Positions 44,205 to 54,005 are shown, numbered from the stretch's first letter. The stretch: DNA of 64,000 nt from CAZDWZ01 sp964509425 (GCA_964509425.1 CAZDWZ010000007.1:248001-312000), one strand, 5' to 3'. The notes: generated from the letters alone by a model not told the origin. A program made the numbers and translations.

Positions 44205-44981
44205 CGTCTTGCCCTCATGTCTCAGTAAAAGAATGGCGATCCATGGCTGGCGGAGACCGCGCCTGCTGCGTATCCGCTGAGACGATTGAATGAGCGGATA
44301 AACAACAAGCGCTGTCACGAGGAGCTGAGTGAATTGAGAAACCTTTTTTGGAGTTGCTCGCGTCTCTTTGCAGAAGGGTAACCGTCCGCGAAAAGAGCGA
44401 AGTCTTGAACTATTTTCGGAAGAAGAAAGAGCCGGATGCTCGGGAGAACGACCTATTGGGGTCGGAAGACCGGCACTTTATTAAATAAATTGAATTGAAA
44501 ATCAAGTTGAAGCTTCAGTCTCAATTGATTCGTAATCGGAAGTAATGATTGCAACGATTTATTCATTTGCTGCGCTATTCATCGCGAGTGCTTCTACACC
44601 GCTTCGCGAGCCGCTCTCCCACGTTGATGTCTGGATTAAACTGCGGAAAGTTCTCGCCCCCTCTACGATCGCACGCAGCTAAGAGTTTCTCGCATTTTAT
44701 CGCACGCCTCATTTTTTCGCTTAAGTTCTGCACAGGTCTCGGATATACTCGGAATTCGATCGTGGCTGTGGATTGGATATTTTTGTCAATCGGAAGTGTG
44801 CTTCTTCTCGTCCCTACTTCTCATTGAAGTGCGCGCTTTAAGTCGACGCTTAACTAACGTGCAAGTAATCGCGCGAACGATGTAATGTTTCCGAGAAGCT
44901 GATTGCTCGCTCTGTAAAGCCCGACTAGCCGGTTGCGGCTCTCGTTCGGTACTCGTCATAAAAAACAATTGGAGTGAATAG
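44205..44981. other. 777-bp region without a supported gene
   Basis: AT-richer host DNA. A plus-strand frame at 44549-44827 has no good ribosome site and unusual composition (many Arg/Leu/Phe); I reject it. No tRNA, no repeat. Contains the promoter region of the gene at 44982. Confidence 0.45.
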
Positions 44982-45359
44982 ATGCGAAGTTCTCTATTTC
45001 TTTGTTTGGTCTCAATTTTCGTCGTCGCAAGCGGAGCACAAGCTCAGACATCTCCTCAAAGTCCGAATGTAACTGCAGACTCATCGAGCCGATTTCAGCA
45101 AGAAAAGACCAAACTATGTTTCGATTGCTTCGGATACATGACCGATGATTTCGATCCACTTGCTAGCTGTAACGAATTACATGCGATGAGCTCTCTGATG
45201 GAATGCACGCGCACCTGTACAGAGGCGGGCAACTCTGATGCGGCGGCCACTTTGGCGAACCAAACTCAGGCGTGTTTAGCTCTATTGACGAACCCTCCAA
45301 AGTACCACTACGACGACACCTATGGAATTGTGGACATACCTCTGATCAAAAAGCCGTAG
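44982..45359 (+). CDS. Small secreted cysteine-containing protein
   Basis: A 125-residue exported protein (signal cut after VVASGAQAQ). The mature part has six Cys in CFDCFGYM, SCNELH, MECTRTCTEAG and TQACLALL, which could form disulfides. No family recognised. GGAG lies about 8-10 bases before the ATG. A 10-bp hairpin follows the stop. Confidence 0.66.
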   Translation: MRSSLFLCLVSIFVVASGAQAQTSPQSPNVTADSSSRFQQEKTKLCFDCFGYMTDDFDPLASCNELHAMSSLMECTRTCTEAGNSDAAATLANQTQACLALLTNPPKYHYDDTYGIVDIPLIKKP

Positions 45360-45371
45360 AAGGTCCTCTGT

Positions 45372-45398
45372 CCGCCTGTCGATGGAACCGACAGGCGG
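45372..45398 (+). terminator. Hairpin after the secreted Cys protein
   Basis: 10-bp perfect stem ccgcctgtcg (45372-45381) with cgacaggcgg (45389-45398), 7-base loop, starting 13 bases past the stop. No T-run. Confidence 0.55.
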
Positions 45399-45488
45399 CG
45401 CGGCCAAAGGAGATTTTGAGATTTCAAATTCCGTCGCAGGGACTATGACTACCAGCGGATTCAATTATCAGGAAATTTCCGCCGCGGT

Positions 45489-46250
45489 TCACTTCTTTCT
45501 CGAATCGAATTCGCGCCTGAGGTTCTGCAATTCGAGACTCAGTTCTTGAACTTGCTTTCTCGATGCGTTTGACTCTGCTTCGAGCCTGCGGAGAGCTTCG
45601 GACAGAGTGGATATTTCTTTTTTAGACCGAGTGATATCCCTCTGAAAGGCGAGAAAAAGATCGCCGTACTGTTCCGAAGCGTCAAAGCTCCTATCATCTT
45701 GACCGTTCCTCCGTCGAGGCGACACGCTCTCAAATTCTTCCTTCGGAAGTTCGAGGTCCACGACTCTCACAGAGGGATTGACCTCGCTCTTTGTGCAGTC
45801 CGGTTTCAAGATCACTTGAATCTCCGTGTGCTGAGACGAAACCGATTTATTGTCTACCTGTCGGTTGCGGACGCCGTCTATGCGAACGATGCCAATTCCA
45901 CGGTCGTCAAAACGGTCGAATTTGATCGCCCGTCTATTGAAAATGAAATCCTCTACTCTTTTTGCTTTTAGAATCCGCGGAAGCTCACGGTCGATAAATT
46001 CGCTCTGAAATTTGGCCCGAGACGCTTCATCAAAGAGACTTATCGCACTTTGGAATTTTCGCTCGGCATTCTCCGGAGTGTAGTTGAAAACGCGCCTCAC
46101 AACGTCGGTCCCGGCATTGATAAATTCCGAGTCCGAGATTGCGGACGACGGGCACTCGGAGGCAAGCGGATTTGCAGTTGCGAAAGGAGTTTCGCCAAGA
46201 CCAATTAGGAAGAAGACGTTCGAGATGAAGAACCTGGCTGTTATTCTCAT
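45489..46250 (-). CDS. Exported protein with C-terminal coiled coil, unknown function
   Basis: A 253-residue protein. Signal peptide near 1-22 (FFISNVFFLIGLGETPFATA). Middle domain: FNYTPENAERKFQSAISLFD, FDRFDDRGIGIVRIDGVRNR, HTEIQVILKPDC. C-terminal 55 residues are a coiled coil (SEALRRLEAESNASRKQVQE). The middle faintly recalls VirB8/TraE-type domains of conjugation machines, but no neighbour supports that. The ATG at 46250 has GGAG upstream; the one at 46262 has none. Confidence 0.66.
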   Translation of the reverse strand: MRITARFFISNVFFLIGLGETPFATANPLASECPSSAISDSEFINAGTDVVRRVFNYTPENAERKFQSAISLFDEASRAKFQSEFIDRELPRILKAKRVEDFIFNRRAIKFDRFDDRGIGIVRIDGVRNRQVDNKSVSSQHTEIQVILKPDCTKSEVNPSVRVVDLELPKEEFESVSPRRRNGQDDRSFDASEQYGDLFLAFQRDITRSKKEISTLSEALRRLEAESNASRKQVQELSLELQNLRREFDSRKK

Positions 46251-46374
46251 TGAGAGCTCCATGTTTCTCGAGGAGTAAATATCGCTCATGCTTCTAAACA
46301 TTCGAGTGTCGAAGAATATTTCTCCGTCCACCCCTCTCAGACGAATCAGTCCTTCCACGGTTGGAAGAACCGAT

Positions 46375-46396
46375 CCGGGGTCAATCCTTGACCCGG
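46375..46396 (-). terminator. Hairpin behind the 46403 gene
   Basis: ccggggtcaa (46375-46384) pairs with ttgacccgg (46388-46396), one bulged G, three-base loop. It lies 7 bases past the stop on the minus strand. Confidence 0.45.
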
Positions 46397-46402
46397 TTTA
46401 TT

Positions 46403-47686
46403 TTACCGGCGAAGCCGATCGGGGAGCGAGTTCCAGTCCCAGCCGGGCAACAGGAGGAGGTGGTCCCAGCTCCCCAGTTGCTCGGCCTCGTTCGCGTAGA
46501 CGGGGAGCGTCCGAATCTCCTCCGCGCGCGCGAGCGGGATCAGGCACGAGCGGGTCTGCCCCGGACTCGTCCACCCCGTCACCAGCTTGAGCACCGCGTG
46601 GGGGTTTTTCTCCGTGAGGCACTTGATTGTCACCACCGCGTTCTTGCCGAACCGCTGCCGCAGGAGGTCGGCGGAGGTCGGGTCCTCGCGGTCCCGATTC
46701 GCCAACAGCCGTCCCGAGTACTTCCCGTCGCACCACACCATCACGCGGTTGTTGGGGTTCGCCTCCACCATGCGCCCGACGATGCGCTGCAAGTGGTTGT
46801 GCGTGTCCGCGTCGTCGTCACCGACCGCCACCGGCACGACCGTCATCTTCGCGTCGAACGCCGCGTCGAACACCCGGTAGTAGGCGTGGAGCGTCGGACC
46901 CCACCCCACGACCTTCTGCATCGCGTCCATGATCGTGGTCTCGTCCTTCGTCTCCACCGCCGCGAGCAGCATCGGCAGCGCCTTCTCGTTCTTCGCTTGG
47001 ACGCCGATGACCAGGTGCGTGAACCCCCAGCGCCCGAGTCGCCCGACCATGTCCGAGCCGTAGTTGTACGCCGGCTGCGGCTCGTTCCCCGCAGCCTCGT
47101 CGTAGAACAGGACTCGCGTCTGTCGCGTGAGCGACTCCATCAGCCCTCGCACCGTCTTCGGGTTGCCGGCCGTGTTCACCTCGTCCCGGAGCGCCTTCAC
47201 CCGCCGCGGCCCGACCGCCGCCTTCTCCATCTCGTTCTTCCAGCCGGTCTGCAGGCGTAGAACCGCCTCGGCCTCGAGTTCCGGGATGATCGGCGACTTC
47301 GGGTTTCGCGCCGACTTGCTGACGGCCACCGACACCGTCTTGTCCTTGCTCCGGGTGATCTGCGCGACCTCGTGCCCGTGAACGTCGTAGACGACCGCGT
47401 CGACCTCCTCGTCGAAGCGGAGGCGCACCCGGATCTCCGGCCGGTCCGGGTCCTCGAGGGCGATCCCGACGGCGTCGGCCAGCTTCGCCTTCAGCTCGGC
47501 GCGCGTCTCCCCGTCGAGCCACTTGCGGCTCTCCTTCGGCTCGTTCCACCGCACGAGCAGCGCCGCGTTCCGCTCCAGGTACGCGCCGACCTTCGCCTCC
47601 ACGTCCGCCGTGCCCTGGGCCTTCCCGCCGGGCTGCAGGCCCACGAGGGCCGCCGCCGCGATCACCGCCACCAGTCCGCTTCGCAT
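46403..47686 (-). CDS. Exported GC-rich protein of unknown function
   Basis: A 427-residue protein with a signal peptide (GLVAVIAAAALVGLQPGGKA). Two alpha/beta-looking stretches are visible, THLVIGVQAKNEKALPMLLA and RVMVWCDGKYSGRLLANRDR. No known family could be assigned. GGAGG is about 6 bases before the ATG. Codons are strongly GC-ending; several long frames on the opposite and other strands are shadows of this coding bias. 47687-47989 (303 bp) shows no gene. Confidence 0.68.
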   Translation of the reverse strand: MRSGLVAVIAAAALVGLQPGGKAQGTADVEAKVGAYLERNAALLVRWNEPKESRKWLDGETRAELKAKLADAVGIALEDPDRPEIRVRLRFDEEVDAVVYDVHGHEVAQITRSKDKTVSVAVSKSARNPKSPIIPELEAEAVLRLQTGWKNEMEKAAVGPRRVKALRDEVNTAGNPKTVRGLMESLTRQTRVLFYDEAAGNEPQPAYNYGSDMVGRLGRWGFTHLVIGVQAKNEKALPMLLAAVETKDETTIMDAMQKVVGWGPTLHAYYRVFDAAFDAKMTVVPVAVGDDDADTHNHLQRIVGRMVEANPNNRVMVWCDGKYSGRLLANRDREDPTSADLLRQRFGKNAVVTIKCLTEKNPHAVLKLVTGWTSPGQTRSCLIPLARAEEIRTLPVYANEAEQLGSWDHLLLLPGWDWNSLPDRLRR

Positions 47687-47989
47687 GGGAACCTCCGCCG
47701 TCTCGATCAGAGTCAGTCCGAGATCGAGACAGGTGTTTGAAACACACAGAACATTCTTCCGTAGAATTACTGACTCTTCTGAGAGGGTTGGGAGATCGGT
47801 AGGATACGGAAAAAGTTATGCGTGATCGATCTCCGTGAGCGATACCCAAGTGTAACGATACAATATCATTTCCCATGCGTTTCAGTCCGAAGTCGCTCCC
47901 TTGTCGCGGTCATACCGCTCGGCGGCTTCCGATCGTATCCATTTGAACGAGGGCTAGTTTTAAACGCTTCAACTTAAGGACTTCCAGGT

Positions 47990-48865
47990 ATGCGACGAGA
48001 GCTCCGTAACTATCCGAAGCCGCCGTTTGTTCGACAACCGCAACCTTGGCCGGGATTAGCATCCAAGATGCAACCGAAACCCGATCACGGTGAGGAGACT
48101 TACCGAGGTTCCGGACGACTTCAAGATCGAAAGGCACTCATCACAGGCGGTGATTCCGGAATTGGACGCGCGGCCGCAATAGCATTTGCGCGAGAAGGAG
48201 CTGATGTCGCGATTAACTACCTTCCGTTTGAGGAGTCCGACGCTCTCGAAGTAATCGAGCTGATTCAGGCGGAGGGTCGGCGTGCAGTGGCGATCCCCGG
48301 CGATATTCGAAGCGAACGATTCTGCGAAACTCTTGTAAAGGATGCAGCCGGAGCACTCGGCGGACTGGATCTTTTGGTGAACAACGCGGCGCACCAGACC
48401 TCCCAGACTTCAATCGAAGAACTTTCGACCGAGCAATTTGACGCGACGTTTAAAACGAACGTGTACGCGATGTTCTGGATAACCAAAGCTGCGCTCCGGC
48501 ATATGCAGAGGGGTGCTGCCATTATCAACACGACTTCGATCCAGGCGTATGATTCGTCGGAGAATCTCTTGGACTACGCCCAAACGAAAGCGGCACAAGT
48601 TGCGTTTACAAAATCGCTTGCAAAGCAGCTTGCGCCCCGTGGTATCCGCGTGAACGCGGTAGCACCGGGTCCAGTGTGGACTCCTCTCCAACCTTCCGGA
48701 GGGCAGCCTCCGGAAAAGATCGAAAAATTTGGAGAGAAAACTCCAATGGGACGACCCGGCCAACCGGCGGAGCTGGCCGGTGCGTTTGTCCTCCTGGCTT
48801 CAGACGAATCGAGTTATGTAACTGGCGAAGTGTACGGGGTTACCGGCGGTCACATGACACCCTAG
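47990..48865 (+). CDS. SDR oxidoreductase, stress-type (YghA/general stress protein 39-like)
   Basis: A 291-residue short-chain dehydrogenase. N-terminal extension rich in Pro (YPKPPFVRQPQPWPGLASKM), typical of the general-stress-protein-39 class. Then LITGGDSGIGRAAAIAFARE (NAD(P) loop), LDLLVNNAAHQTSQTSIEEL, IINTTSIQAYDSSENLLDYA with catalytic YAQTK (Tyr-x3-Lys), and VTGEVYGVTGGHM. The substrate is unknown (aldehydes or alcohols in relatives). AAGGA precedes ATG 47990. Host-like codons, unlike the foreign SDR at 10320. Confidence 0.88.
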   Translation: MRRELRNYPKPPFVRQPQPWPGLASKMQPKPDHGEETYRGSGRLQDRKALITGGDSGIGRAAAIAFAREGADVAINYLPFEESDALEVIELIQAEGRRAVAIPGDIRSERFCETLVKDAAGALGGLDLLVNNAAHQTSQTSIEELSTEQFDATFKTNVYAMFWITKAALRHMQRGAAIINTTSIQAYDSSENLLDYAQTKAAQVAFTKSLAKQLAPRGIRVNAVAPGPVWTPLQPSGGQPPEKIEKFGEKTPMGRPGQPAELAGAFVLLASDESSYVTGEVYGVTGGHMTP

Positions 48866-49024
48866 AATCTCGACGCCCGACCCAGGCAGGATTTGCGGAG
48901 CGTGCGTTCGCATTGTCCTGGACCTGAGAGGAATGCTTATCTTACGAAGGCAATCTCAAAAATTCTGACAAACTCGGAAAGATTGCTTCTTTAACTCGAC
49001 CGTAATGCCGCGTAAAATTGCGGA

Positions 49025-49633
49025 ATGGATGATCTCTCGAGAGTTCGACGGCTGTTGTTCAACATTTCTTTCGGCGCCATTATCTTGTTCGCTCTCGTAA
49101 GTATTTGGCTCCTCACTTCCTCGAGCGAAGCGGCGTTCGTCTCCACTGGACGAAAACTCAAGCTCGTAAACGGTCAGCCATCGACTCATCTCACCTTCGA
49201 CCTCGGAACCGAAATCACACTCGACACGCGAGTGCTCTTTTCCGCCGCCAGCCCGAGAACGTTCGTCACGGCCGGCGTGAGCGCGCAGTATCATTACCTC
49301 AGTGACGCCGCCTACAGGACGCTAAAGACGAAATATGGGAACAGCAAACGTTGTCCTGCGAGTTTTCTCAACTGGAACGCAAAGCACTTGATGATTCTGA
49401 CAGAAGACAACCTTCTTGCGCAGAAATTAAACACGGAAGTGAAAGAAGGCGACGCAGTCAAACTGACCGGGGCCTACTTGCAGTTCAGTGAAGGAGCAGT
49501 GGGTGGGAGAAACGCGACAGCTCCAACCGGGAACATGCGATACTTCCTTCTCCGGTCGGCTTCGATTTCCGGACGCCTTTATCAAGGAAGAGCGGCGATA
49601 CCTATTTCCGACATCGAGATCCGGTTGCCGTAA
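49025..49633 (+). CDS. Membrane-anchored protein of unknown function
   Basis: A 202-residue protein with one N-terminal membrane helix (LLFNISFGAIILFALVSIWL) and a soluble beta-rich part (HLTFDLGTEITLDTRVLFSA). No family recognised. No strong ribosome site. The soluble part is convincing protein; the anchor may be an uncleaved signal. Confidence 0.58.
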   Translation: MDDLSRVRRLLFNISFGAIILFALVSIWLLTSSSEAAFVSTGRKLKLVNGQPSTHLTFDLGTEITLDTRVLFSAASPRTFVTAGVSAQYHYLSDAAYRTLKTKYGNSKRCPASFLNWNAKHLMILTEDNLLAQKLNTEVKEGDAVKLTGAYLQFSEGAVGGRNATAPTGNMRYFLLRSASISGRLYQGRAAIPISDIEIRLP

Positions 49634-50036
49634 TTCTTGTTTTGACTTCGAACAGCTACCATGCCGGATTCAGCGTTCGTGTCTTGGACGATTCCAGCGA
49701 TCTCTTCCTAGACGCCGAGCTTCAGAATCTGCGGAAACGCGCACTCTTACTGGTTGCGGTTGTGAAAATGCACGCCGAGCGACCCTTATAAAATGCCGAA
49801 CAACATCCCAAAAAAATAGAACGCGAAGTCTCATGTGGAACTCTTTTACACCTTTAGGGTATGCACTAACACTGATTAGTCGCTTTGAGACCCGAGACTT
49901 TACGAGTCTCTCTCATTTATTCCCGATATACCCAGTCTCAGCCGACGAGCGCCGGCTCATGACGGCGGTCCTAGCGTTCTCTCGAAGAAAGCCGTTCAAT
50001 GATGGTAGCTAGTTATCCACCAACCGAATTTCCCCA
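49634..50036. other. 403-bp stretch with one possible 49-codon frame
   Basis: A plus-strand frame from TTG at 49642 to TAA at 49791 reads SYHAGFSVRVLDDSSDLFLD then ALLLVAVVKMH and could be the end of a decayed gene. I see no ribosome site. The rest is non-coding. Confidence 0.3.
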
Positions 50037-50567
50037 ATGTTGAGTCGCCTCTTGGCTTCAAAGTCTTCGAAAACGCCCCTCTTCGGAACTGCGGATGAGC
50101 ATGCGGCCATCGGCCGATTGAGGCGGCTCGCAACGCTGCTCGACTCTGCAGTGAGAATTCCCGGCACCGAGGTCAAGGTAGGCGTCGACGCCATAATCGG
50201 ATTTGTTCCCGGAATTGGAGATGCCTTCGCCGCACTATTTTCGACCTATATTCTCATTTCCTCCGCCCGCATTGGAGCATCTCGTCCACTCTTACTCCGA
50301 ATGTTCGGAAATTCACTGCTCGATCTGCTCATCGGAGCAATTCCCGTCGTGGGAGATATCTTCGACATCGCTTGGAAGTCGAACTCTCGAAACATTGACC
50401 TTCTCGAACGTGCCGTGGCGGAACGGAGGATTCAAGAACGGAGTGTCGAAGAAACCGGGAAGGCGTTTATCTTCCTGGGCATCGCGATACTTTTTTTCGG
50501 CATTTTCCTAGCCGTAATGATCGGTGCGGGATTGTTCTGGCTCATTTTCAAGTCCTTCAACTCGTAA
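50037..50567 (+). CDS. DUF4112 membrane protein
   Basis: A 176-residue protein. RLATLLDSAVRIPGTEVKVG, AIIGFVPGIGDAFAALFSTY, LLLRMFGNSLLDLLIGAIPV and GDIFDIAWKSNSRNIDLLER match DUF4112 exactly in order, with hydrophobic glycine-rich turns. A further C-terminal membrane helix follows (FLAVMIGAGLFWLIF). Function unknown; such proteins occur next to stress genes. The ATG at 50037 lacks a strong ribosome site. Confidence 0.86.
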   Translation: MLSRLLASKSSKTPLFGTADEHAAIGRLRRLATLLDSAVRIPGTEVKVGVDAIIGFVPGIGDAFAALFSTYILISSARIGASRPLLLRMFGNSLLDLLIGAIPVVGDIFDIAWKSNSRNIDLLERAVAERRIQERSVEETGKAFIFLGIAILFFGIFLAVMIGAGLFWLIFKSFNS

Positions 50568-50587
50568 CGTTATATCCTAACGTTATA
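50565..50587. promoter_or_regulatory. Direct/palindromic repeat upstream of wrbA
   Basis: taacgttata occurs at 50565-50574 and 50578-50587, 13 bases apart; the core taacgtta is a palindrome. About 106-128 bases before the wrbA start. Possible operator. Confidence 0.32.
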
Positions 50588-50692
50588 AAATACCGCTCAG
50601 CAATTGCGGCCGCGATCCTCGCTTCCGCGCAGTTCCATTTTCCAGTAGATGATTGTGACCTGATCTCGAGAGACCATCACAGAGGAATACGT

Positions 50693-51313
50693 ATGAGTGC
50701 CAAGATTCAAATTATTTTTTCTAGCATCTATGGACATGTCTGGAAGCTTGCGGAGGCCATCGCGGAGGGTTCGAAAGGAGTCGCGGGTGCCGAAGTTGAG
50801 GTCTTCCAAGTCACCGAAACTCTCCCCGAGGAAGTATTGAAGAAGATGGGAGCGGTCGAAGCAAAAAAAGCATTTGCCCATATTCCGATCGCGGACCCCA
50901 AACGGCTCGCGGAAGCGGATGCGATCATCCTCGGCTCGCCAACGAGATATGGCTCTGTAAATGCTCAGATGCAAGCGTTTATGGACGCAACCGGCGGTCT
51001 TTGGGGAACCGGCGCACTCATCGGAAAGATTGGCAGTGCTTTCACTTCTACCGCAAGCCAGCACGGCGGCCAGGAAACGACTCTGTTGTCTATGTCCACA
51101 TTCTTCTTTCACCAAGGGATGTTGATCGCCGGAGTGCCTTATAGCACGAAGGAGCTTCTCACCCTCGAAGAGATGACCGGTGGAACGCCTTACGGCAGCA
51201 CCACCATAGCGGGACCGAAGGGTGAACGTCAGCCAAGCCCCAATGAGCTCGCGATTGCTCGGGCACAAGGGAAGCACGTGGCGAGTTTGGCCTCGAAGCT
51301 CGCGAGAGAGTAG
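50693..51313 (+). CDS. wrbA: NAD(P)H:quinone oxidoreductase, WrbA type
   Basis: A 206-residue flavodoxin-like protein: KIQIIFSSIYGHVWKLAEAI (FMN phosphate loop), DAIILGSPTRYGSVNAQMQA, ATGGLWGTGALIGKIGSAFT and STASQHGGQETTL, all WrbA signature stretches. WrbA forms tetramers with FMN and reduces quinones by two electrons, protecting against redox cycling. GAGGA lies about 7 bases before the ATG. Length matches the family. Confidence 0.93.
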   Translation: MSAKIQIIFSSIYGHVWKLAEAIAEGSKGVAGAEVEVFQVTETLPEEVLKKMGAVEAKKAFAHIPIADPKRLAEADAIILGSPTRYGSVNAQMQAFMDATGGLWGTGALIGKIGSAFTSTASQHGGQETTLLSMSTFFFHQGMLIAGVPYSTKELLTLEEMTGGTPYGSTTIAGPKGERQPSPNELAIARAQGKHVASLASKLARE

Positions 51314-51373
51314 AACTCGTCCGCCTGAACGGAAAATATCCTATTTGGCGTAACAACACCGACGCTTTCAGAA

Positions 51374-52864
51374 TCAACGGCCGCGGTAACCGAAAACGAG
51401 AGCGAATTTCTCGGCAGCCGCGACCGAGGGATACTGGAAATTCTCATCGAGCTTAACGTCTGTCGAACGATCTTTCTCCGGATTCAACCACGCCATTGAT
51501 TGACCTTCGGCGTGAAGCAAGATTTGTTCACCAATAGTCCGAACGAACCATGCGTGTTCAGCGGATGAGGTAGGCGAGCGTCTCCAGGAGTTGGCTTTCG
51601 GGTCGAACAACCAGCTGGCCTGAGCTCCTCGCGTAGAGTACTTGGACGTGAGAATATCGTACGCATCTTTCTGCAGGAGCAGCCGGTCTCCTGCCGAATA
51701 AAGCTTAAACTCGCGGTCCACAGGTGCACCGACGCGTGCGATTTCATGCCATCGATCGTTTTCCGGATCGTAGATTCGACCTAAAGATTTGGCTCGGGGA
51801 GTCCACACAACGAGTCGGGCACCGCTCCACGCCGCGCTCACACCCTCCTCAGGCAAAGGTGCATTTTTTCCACTCATTCCCTTCCATTGCCGGCTCCGAA
51901 GATTAAAAAATATTCCGGGATGCCGTTGGATCTCTCTTTCGAGCTTGTTTGAATCCGCTGGCTCTGGAGACGGGAACTCTTCTCGCATCGCTCGTTCACG
52001 CAGCCTCTCTTCGCGGAGAGATTTGAGGCTCTCCTCGTCGACCGTCCAGTTCGGGAAATAAAGAAACAGATGGCCGCCGCCGAGAATTGGTGGGAGTGCT
52101 TCATTCTCCACGCCATCAAACACCGGCTTTGGGAGAACGGAAAGCGTCGCCGTCTCCGACGCGATGAACCTGAGTGCAATCGGATTAGCGCGCGGTACGA
52201 TAATCGCGCCATCAGTCACTTTGTACACTTGCGCACTGCTCTCCGTGCTCGCCACATATTCCCGCTCGGCGTGCGGAATTGCATCGCGTAAGGCAGGAAC
52301 TTCAATCCATTCGCCTTTGCTCCTCGAATAGCGATACGAGTCCGAAACTGGAATGTAGACAGGAGGCATGGCGGCATTCACCGGATCCGGCGAGAGAAAC
52401 GAAAGTAACGAAGAGAAGAATGATTCGCATCGCTGTTCGTCTTTTACGCGAAATCCACCGAAGAGCAGCAGGCCATCGTTCACGGTGAGTAAGTGCGAGT
52501 CGCGGCGCACGATGGGTGCGTTTTTTCCAGGCACTTCAACCAAACTCTTGCGATCTGTATCAAGCACGAAGAGTTTGAGCCGCTCCGTCGTGCCCTGAGA
52601 GGCGGCGCACTCATGGCTCGTCCCCATCACCAGGTAAACGACATTTCCATCAAAAAGCGGCTCCGTGAGGTGAGACAACCCTCGTGGAACTTTCACAGCA
52701 AATCGCGGAATTGCTTCTCCCGGATAAACGATTCCGATTGACTGCTCCTCCTCTCCCGGAAGATACAAATCCGGATGGCAGGAGAGGAGGGCAAGTGAGC
52801 AGACCAAGGCGAGAGCGAGGACATCTACGCGCCGTATCTTTTGATTAGTGGTTGCAGCGTTCAT
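51374..52864 (-). CDS. Kelch-like beta-propeller lipoprotein
   Basis: A 496-residue protein. Signal peptide with lipobox LLSC (Cys29), so lipid-anchored. Several repeat units of the kelch type: NDGLLLFGGFRVKDEQRCES, GARLVVWTPRAKSLGRIYDP, ENDRWHEIARVGAPV and GDRLLLQKDAYDILTSKYST. Each has a hydrophobic strand plus YD.. and W motifs, suggesting a six-to-seven-blade propeller. No catalytic motif. Divergent from the nucleotidyltransferase. Confidence 0.78.
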   Translation of the reverse strand: MNAATTNQKIRRVDVLALALVCSLALLSCHPDLYLPGEEEQSIGIVYPGEAIPRFAVKVPRGLSHLTEPLFDGNVVYLVMGTSHECAASQGTTERLKLFVLDTDRKSLVEVPGKNAPIVRRDSHLLTVNDGLLLFGGFRVKDEQRCESFFSSLLSFLSPDPVNAAMPPVYIPVSDSYRYSRSKGEWIEVPALRDAIPHAEREYVASTESSAQVYKVTDGAIIVPRANPIALRFIASETATLSVLPKPVFDGVENEALPPILGGGHLFLYFPNWTVDEESLKSLREERLRERAMREEFPSPEPADSNKLEREIQRHPGIFFNLRSRQWKGMSGKNAPLPEEGVSAAWSGARLVVWTPRAKSLGRIYDPENDRWHEIARVGAPVDREFKLYSAGDRLLLQKDAYDILTSKYSTRGAQASWLFDPKANSWRRSPTSSAEHAWFVRTIGEQILLHAEGQSMAWLNPEKDRSTDVKLDENFQYPSVAAAEKFALVFGYRGR

Positions 52865-53106
52865 CGGCCCTCTCTGACAAAGCTCAGCACCGAGAGGTTA
52901 TTCTCGAAACTTTTCAGGGTGGCGCTTGAAAAACCCTCCGTCAACGACGATAAGCACTCCGATTGCAAAAATTGGAGAGCGTCTTAAGGATCTTTGGTTG
53001 ATGCCCAGGTTCTTGATGTTCATCCAAGTTCTAAGGCAGGAACAGGGACTCTGAAAACAACAGCCTTCGATAGTCTCCGGCCGATTCCCGGATCCTTCGC
53101 CTCCGC

Positions 53107-53886
53107 TCAGCCCCAAACCTCGTCAATCGCCCTTCGGAAGAGTGCATTTAACTCCGCAGTTGGATCGTGTCCTTGCTTGGGTACTCGTACTGAGGTTGAG
53201 AGGCGTTGAATCTCTCGTTCTAACCAATCATTAAGCACTTGTATCTTCTCTCCGCTCTCAAGCTCGGCACCGCTACGCTTCTTTTCCAGGAGATTGTCGA
53301 TTGCCTGGCGTACCTCGCCCCCTGGCAAAGCACGCTCAAGCACTTTCCCAAACTCCATTGGCACTGCTTCTCTGCTCCCTTCGATCCATAAACATGAAAG
53401 CACCGGTCGGAGGACATAAAAATACTTCTTTACCCGAACGACATCACCTTGAAGGTATTCGCGAAAGTTTCCCGTCGCCATGCTCAGATAGTGGTGCAGG
53501 CAAGCCGTCGGAGAGTACACCGTCGGAATCAGCGCTCGAAGCTCCGCGGCCGTAGCAAACACTTCCCTATAGAGAATTGGCGAATCGAGCCACTCAAGAA
53601 GCGGAGGGTTCGACTTTCGAAACAGTCCGAGCGCCTTCCTGAGGTCCCAGCCACTGAGATCGATCTCTTCGTCGTCTAGCGGGCGCTCGATCACATCACG
53701 ACCGTTATCAATTGAGAGATACCATTCGCGGCGCCTGACGTAGACAAATCGCACATCAAAGTCGCTGTCGGCGGAAGGAAAACCCCAAGCACGGCTTCCC
53801 GATTCCACCGCGAGCACGATTTTAACGTCCTCTTCGCGCTCCAGCGCATCGAGTTTTTTCGAAACCGACTGATACGGTAGCTCCAT
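53107..53886 (-). CDS. RlaP/YcgL-type nucleotidyltransferase
   Basis: A 259-residue protein. The polymerase-beta motif VESGSRAWGFPSADSDFDVR (G-S-x-D-x-D) is followed by IDLSGWDLRKALGLFRKSNP, LLEWLDSPILY and FREYLQGDVVRVKKYFYVLR. This is the COG3541/PF10127 family (RlaP, RNA-ligase-associated nucleotidyltransferase), which often sits beside RNA ligases; none is here. The transferred nucleotide is unknown. GAGAGGG precedes the ATG. Confidence 0.86.
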   Translation of the reverse strand: MELPYQSVSKKLDALEREEDVKIVLAVESGSRAWGFPSADSDFDVRFVYVRRREWYLSIDNGRDVIERPLDDEEIDLSGWDLRKALGLFRKSNPPLLEWLDSPILYREVFATAAELRALIPTVYSPTACLHHYLSMATGNFREYLQGDVVRVKKYFYVLRPVLSCLWIEGSREAVPMEFGKVLERALPGGEVRQAIDNLLEKKRSGAELESGEKIQVLNDWLEREIQRLSTSVRVPKQGHDPTAELNALFRRAIDEVWG

Positions 53887-54005
53887 GGACGACCCTCTCG
53901 ATGTGGTGCATGCGAGCTTAACAAAGTATGCCGGTCCCTGCTTGCAAAAAAAGCTCTTGAGAGCGAGCGCGCTCAGCGAGTGAACGGCAATTGGTTTTTC
54001 ATCCG

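Noticed and set aside
43533..44228. Plus-strand frame of 231 codons
   Set aside because: Antisense of the GC-rich 43881-44204 gene extended into host DNA.
44549..44827. Plus-strand frame of 92 codons
   Set aside because: No ribosome site and unusual composition; region looks non-coding.
46361..47260. Long frames opposite and overlapping the 46403 gene (also 46818-47876)
   Set aside because: Arg/His-rich antisense or shifted frames typical of GC bias; no signal peptide, unlike the true frame.
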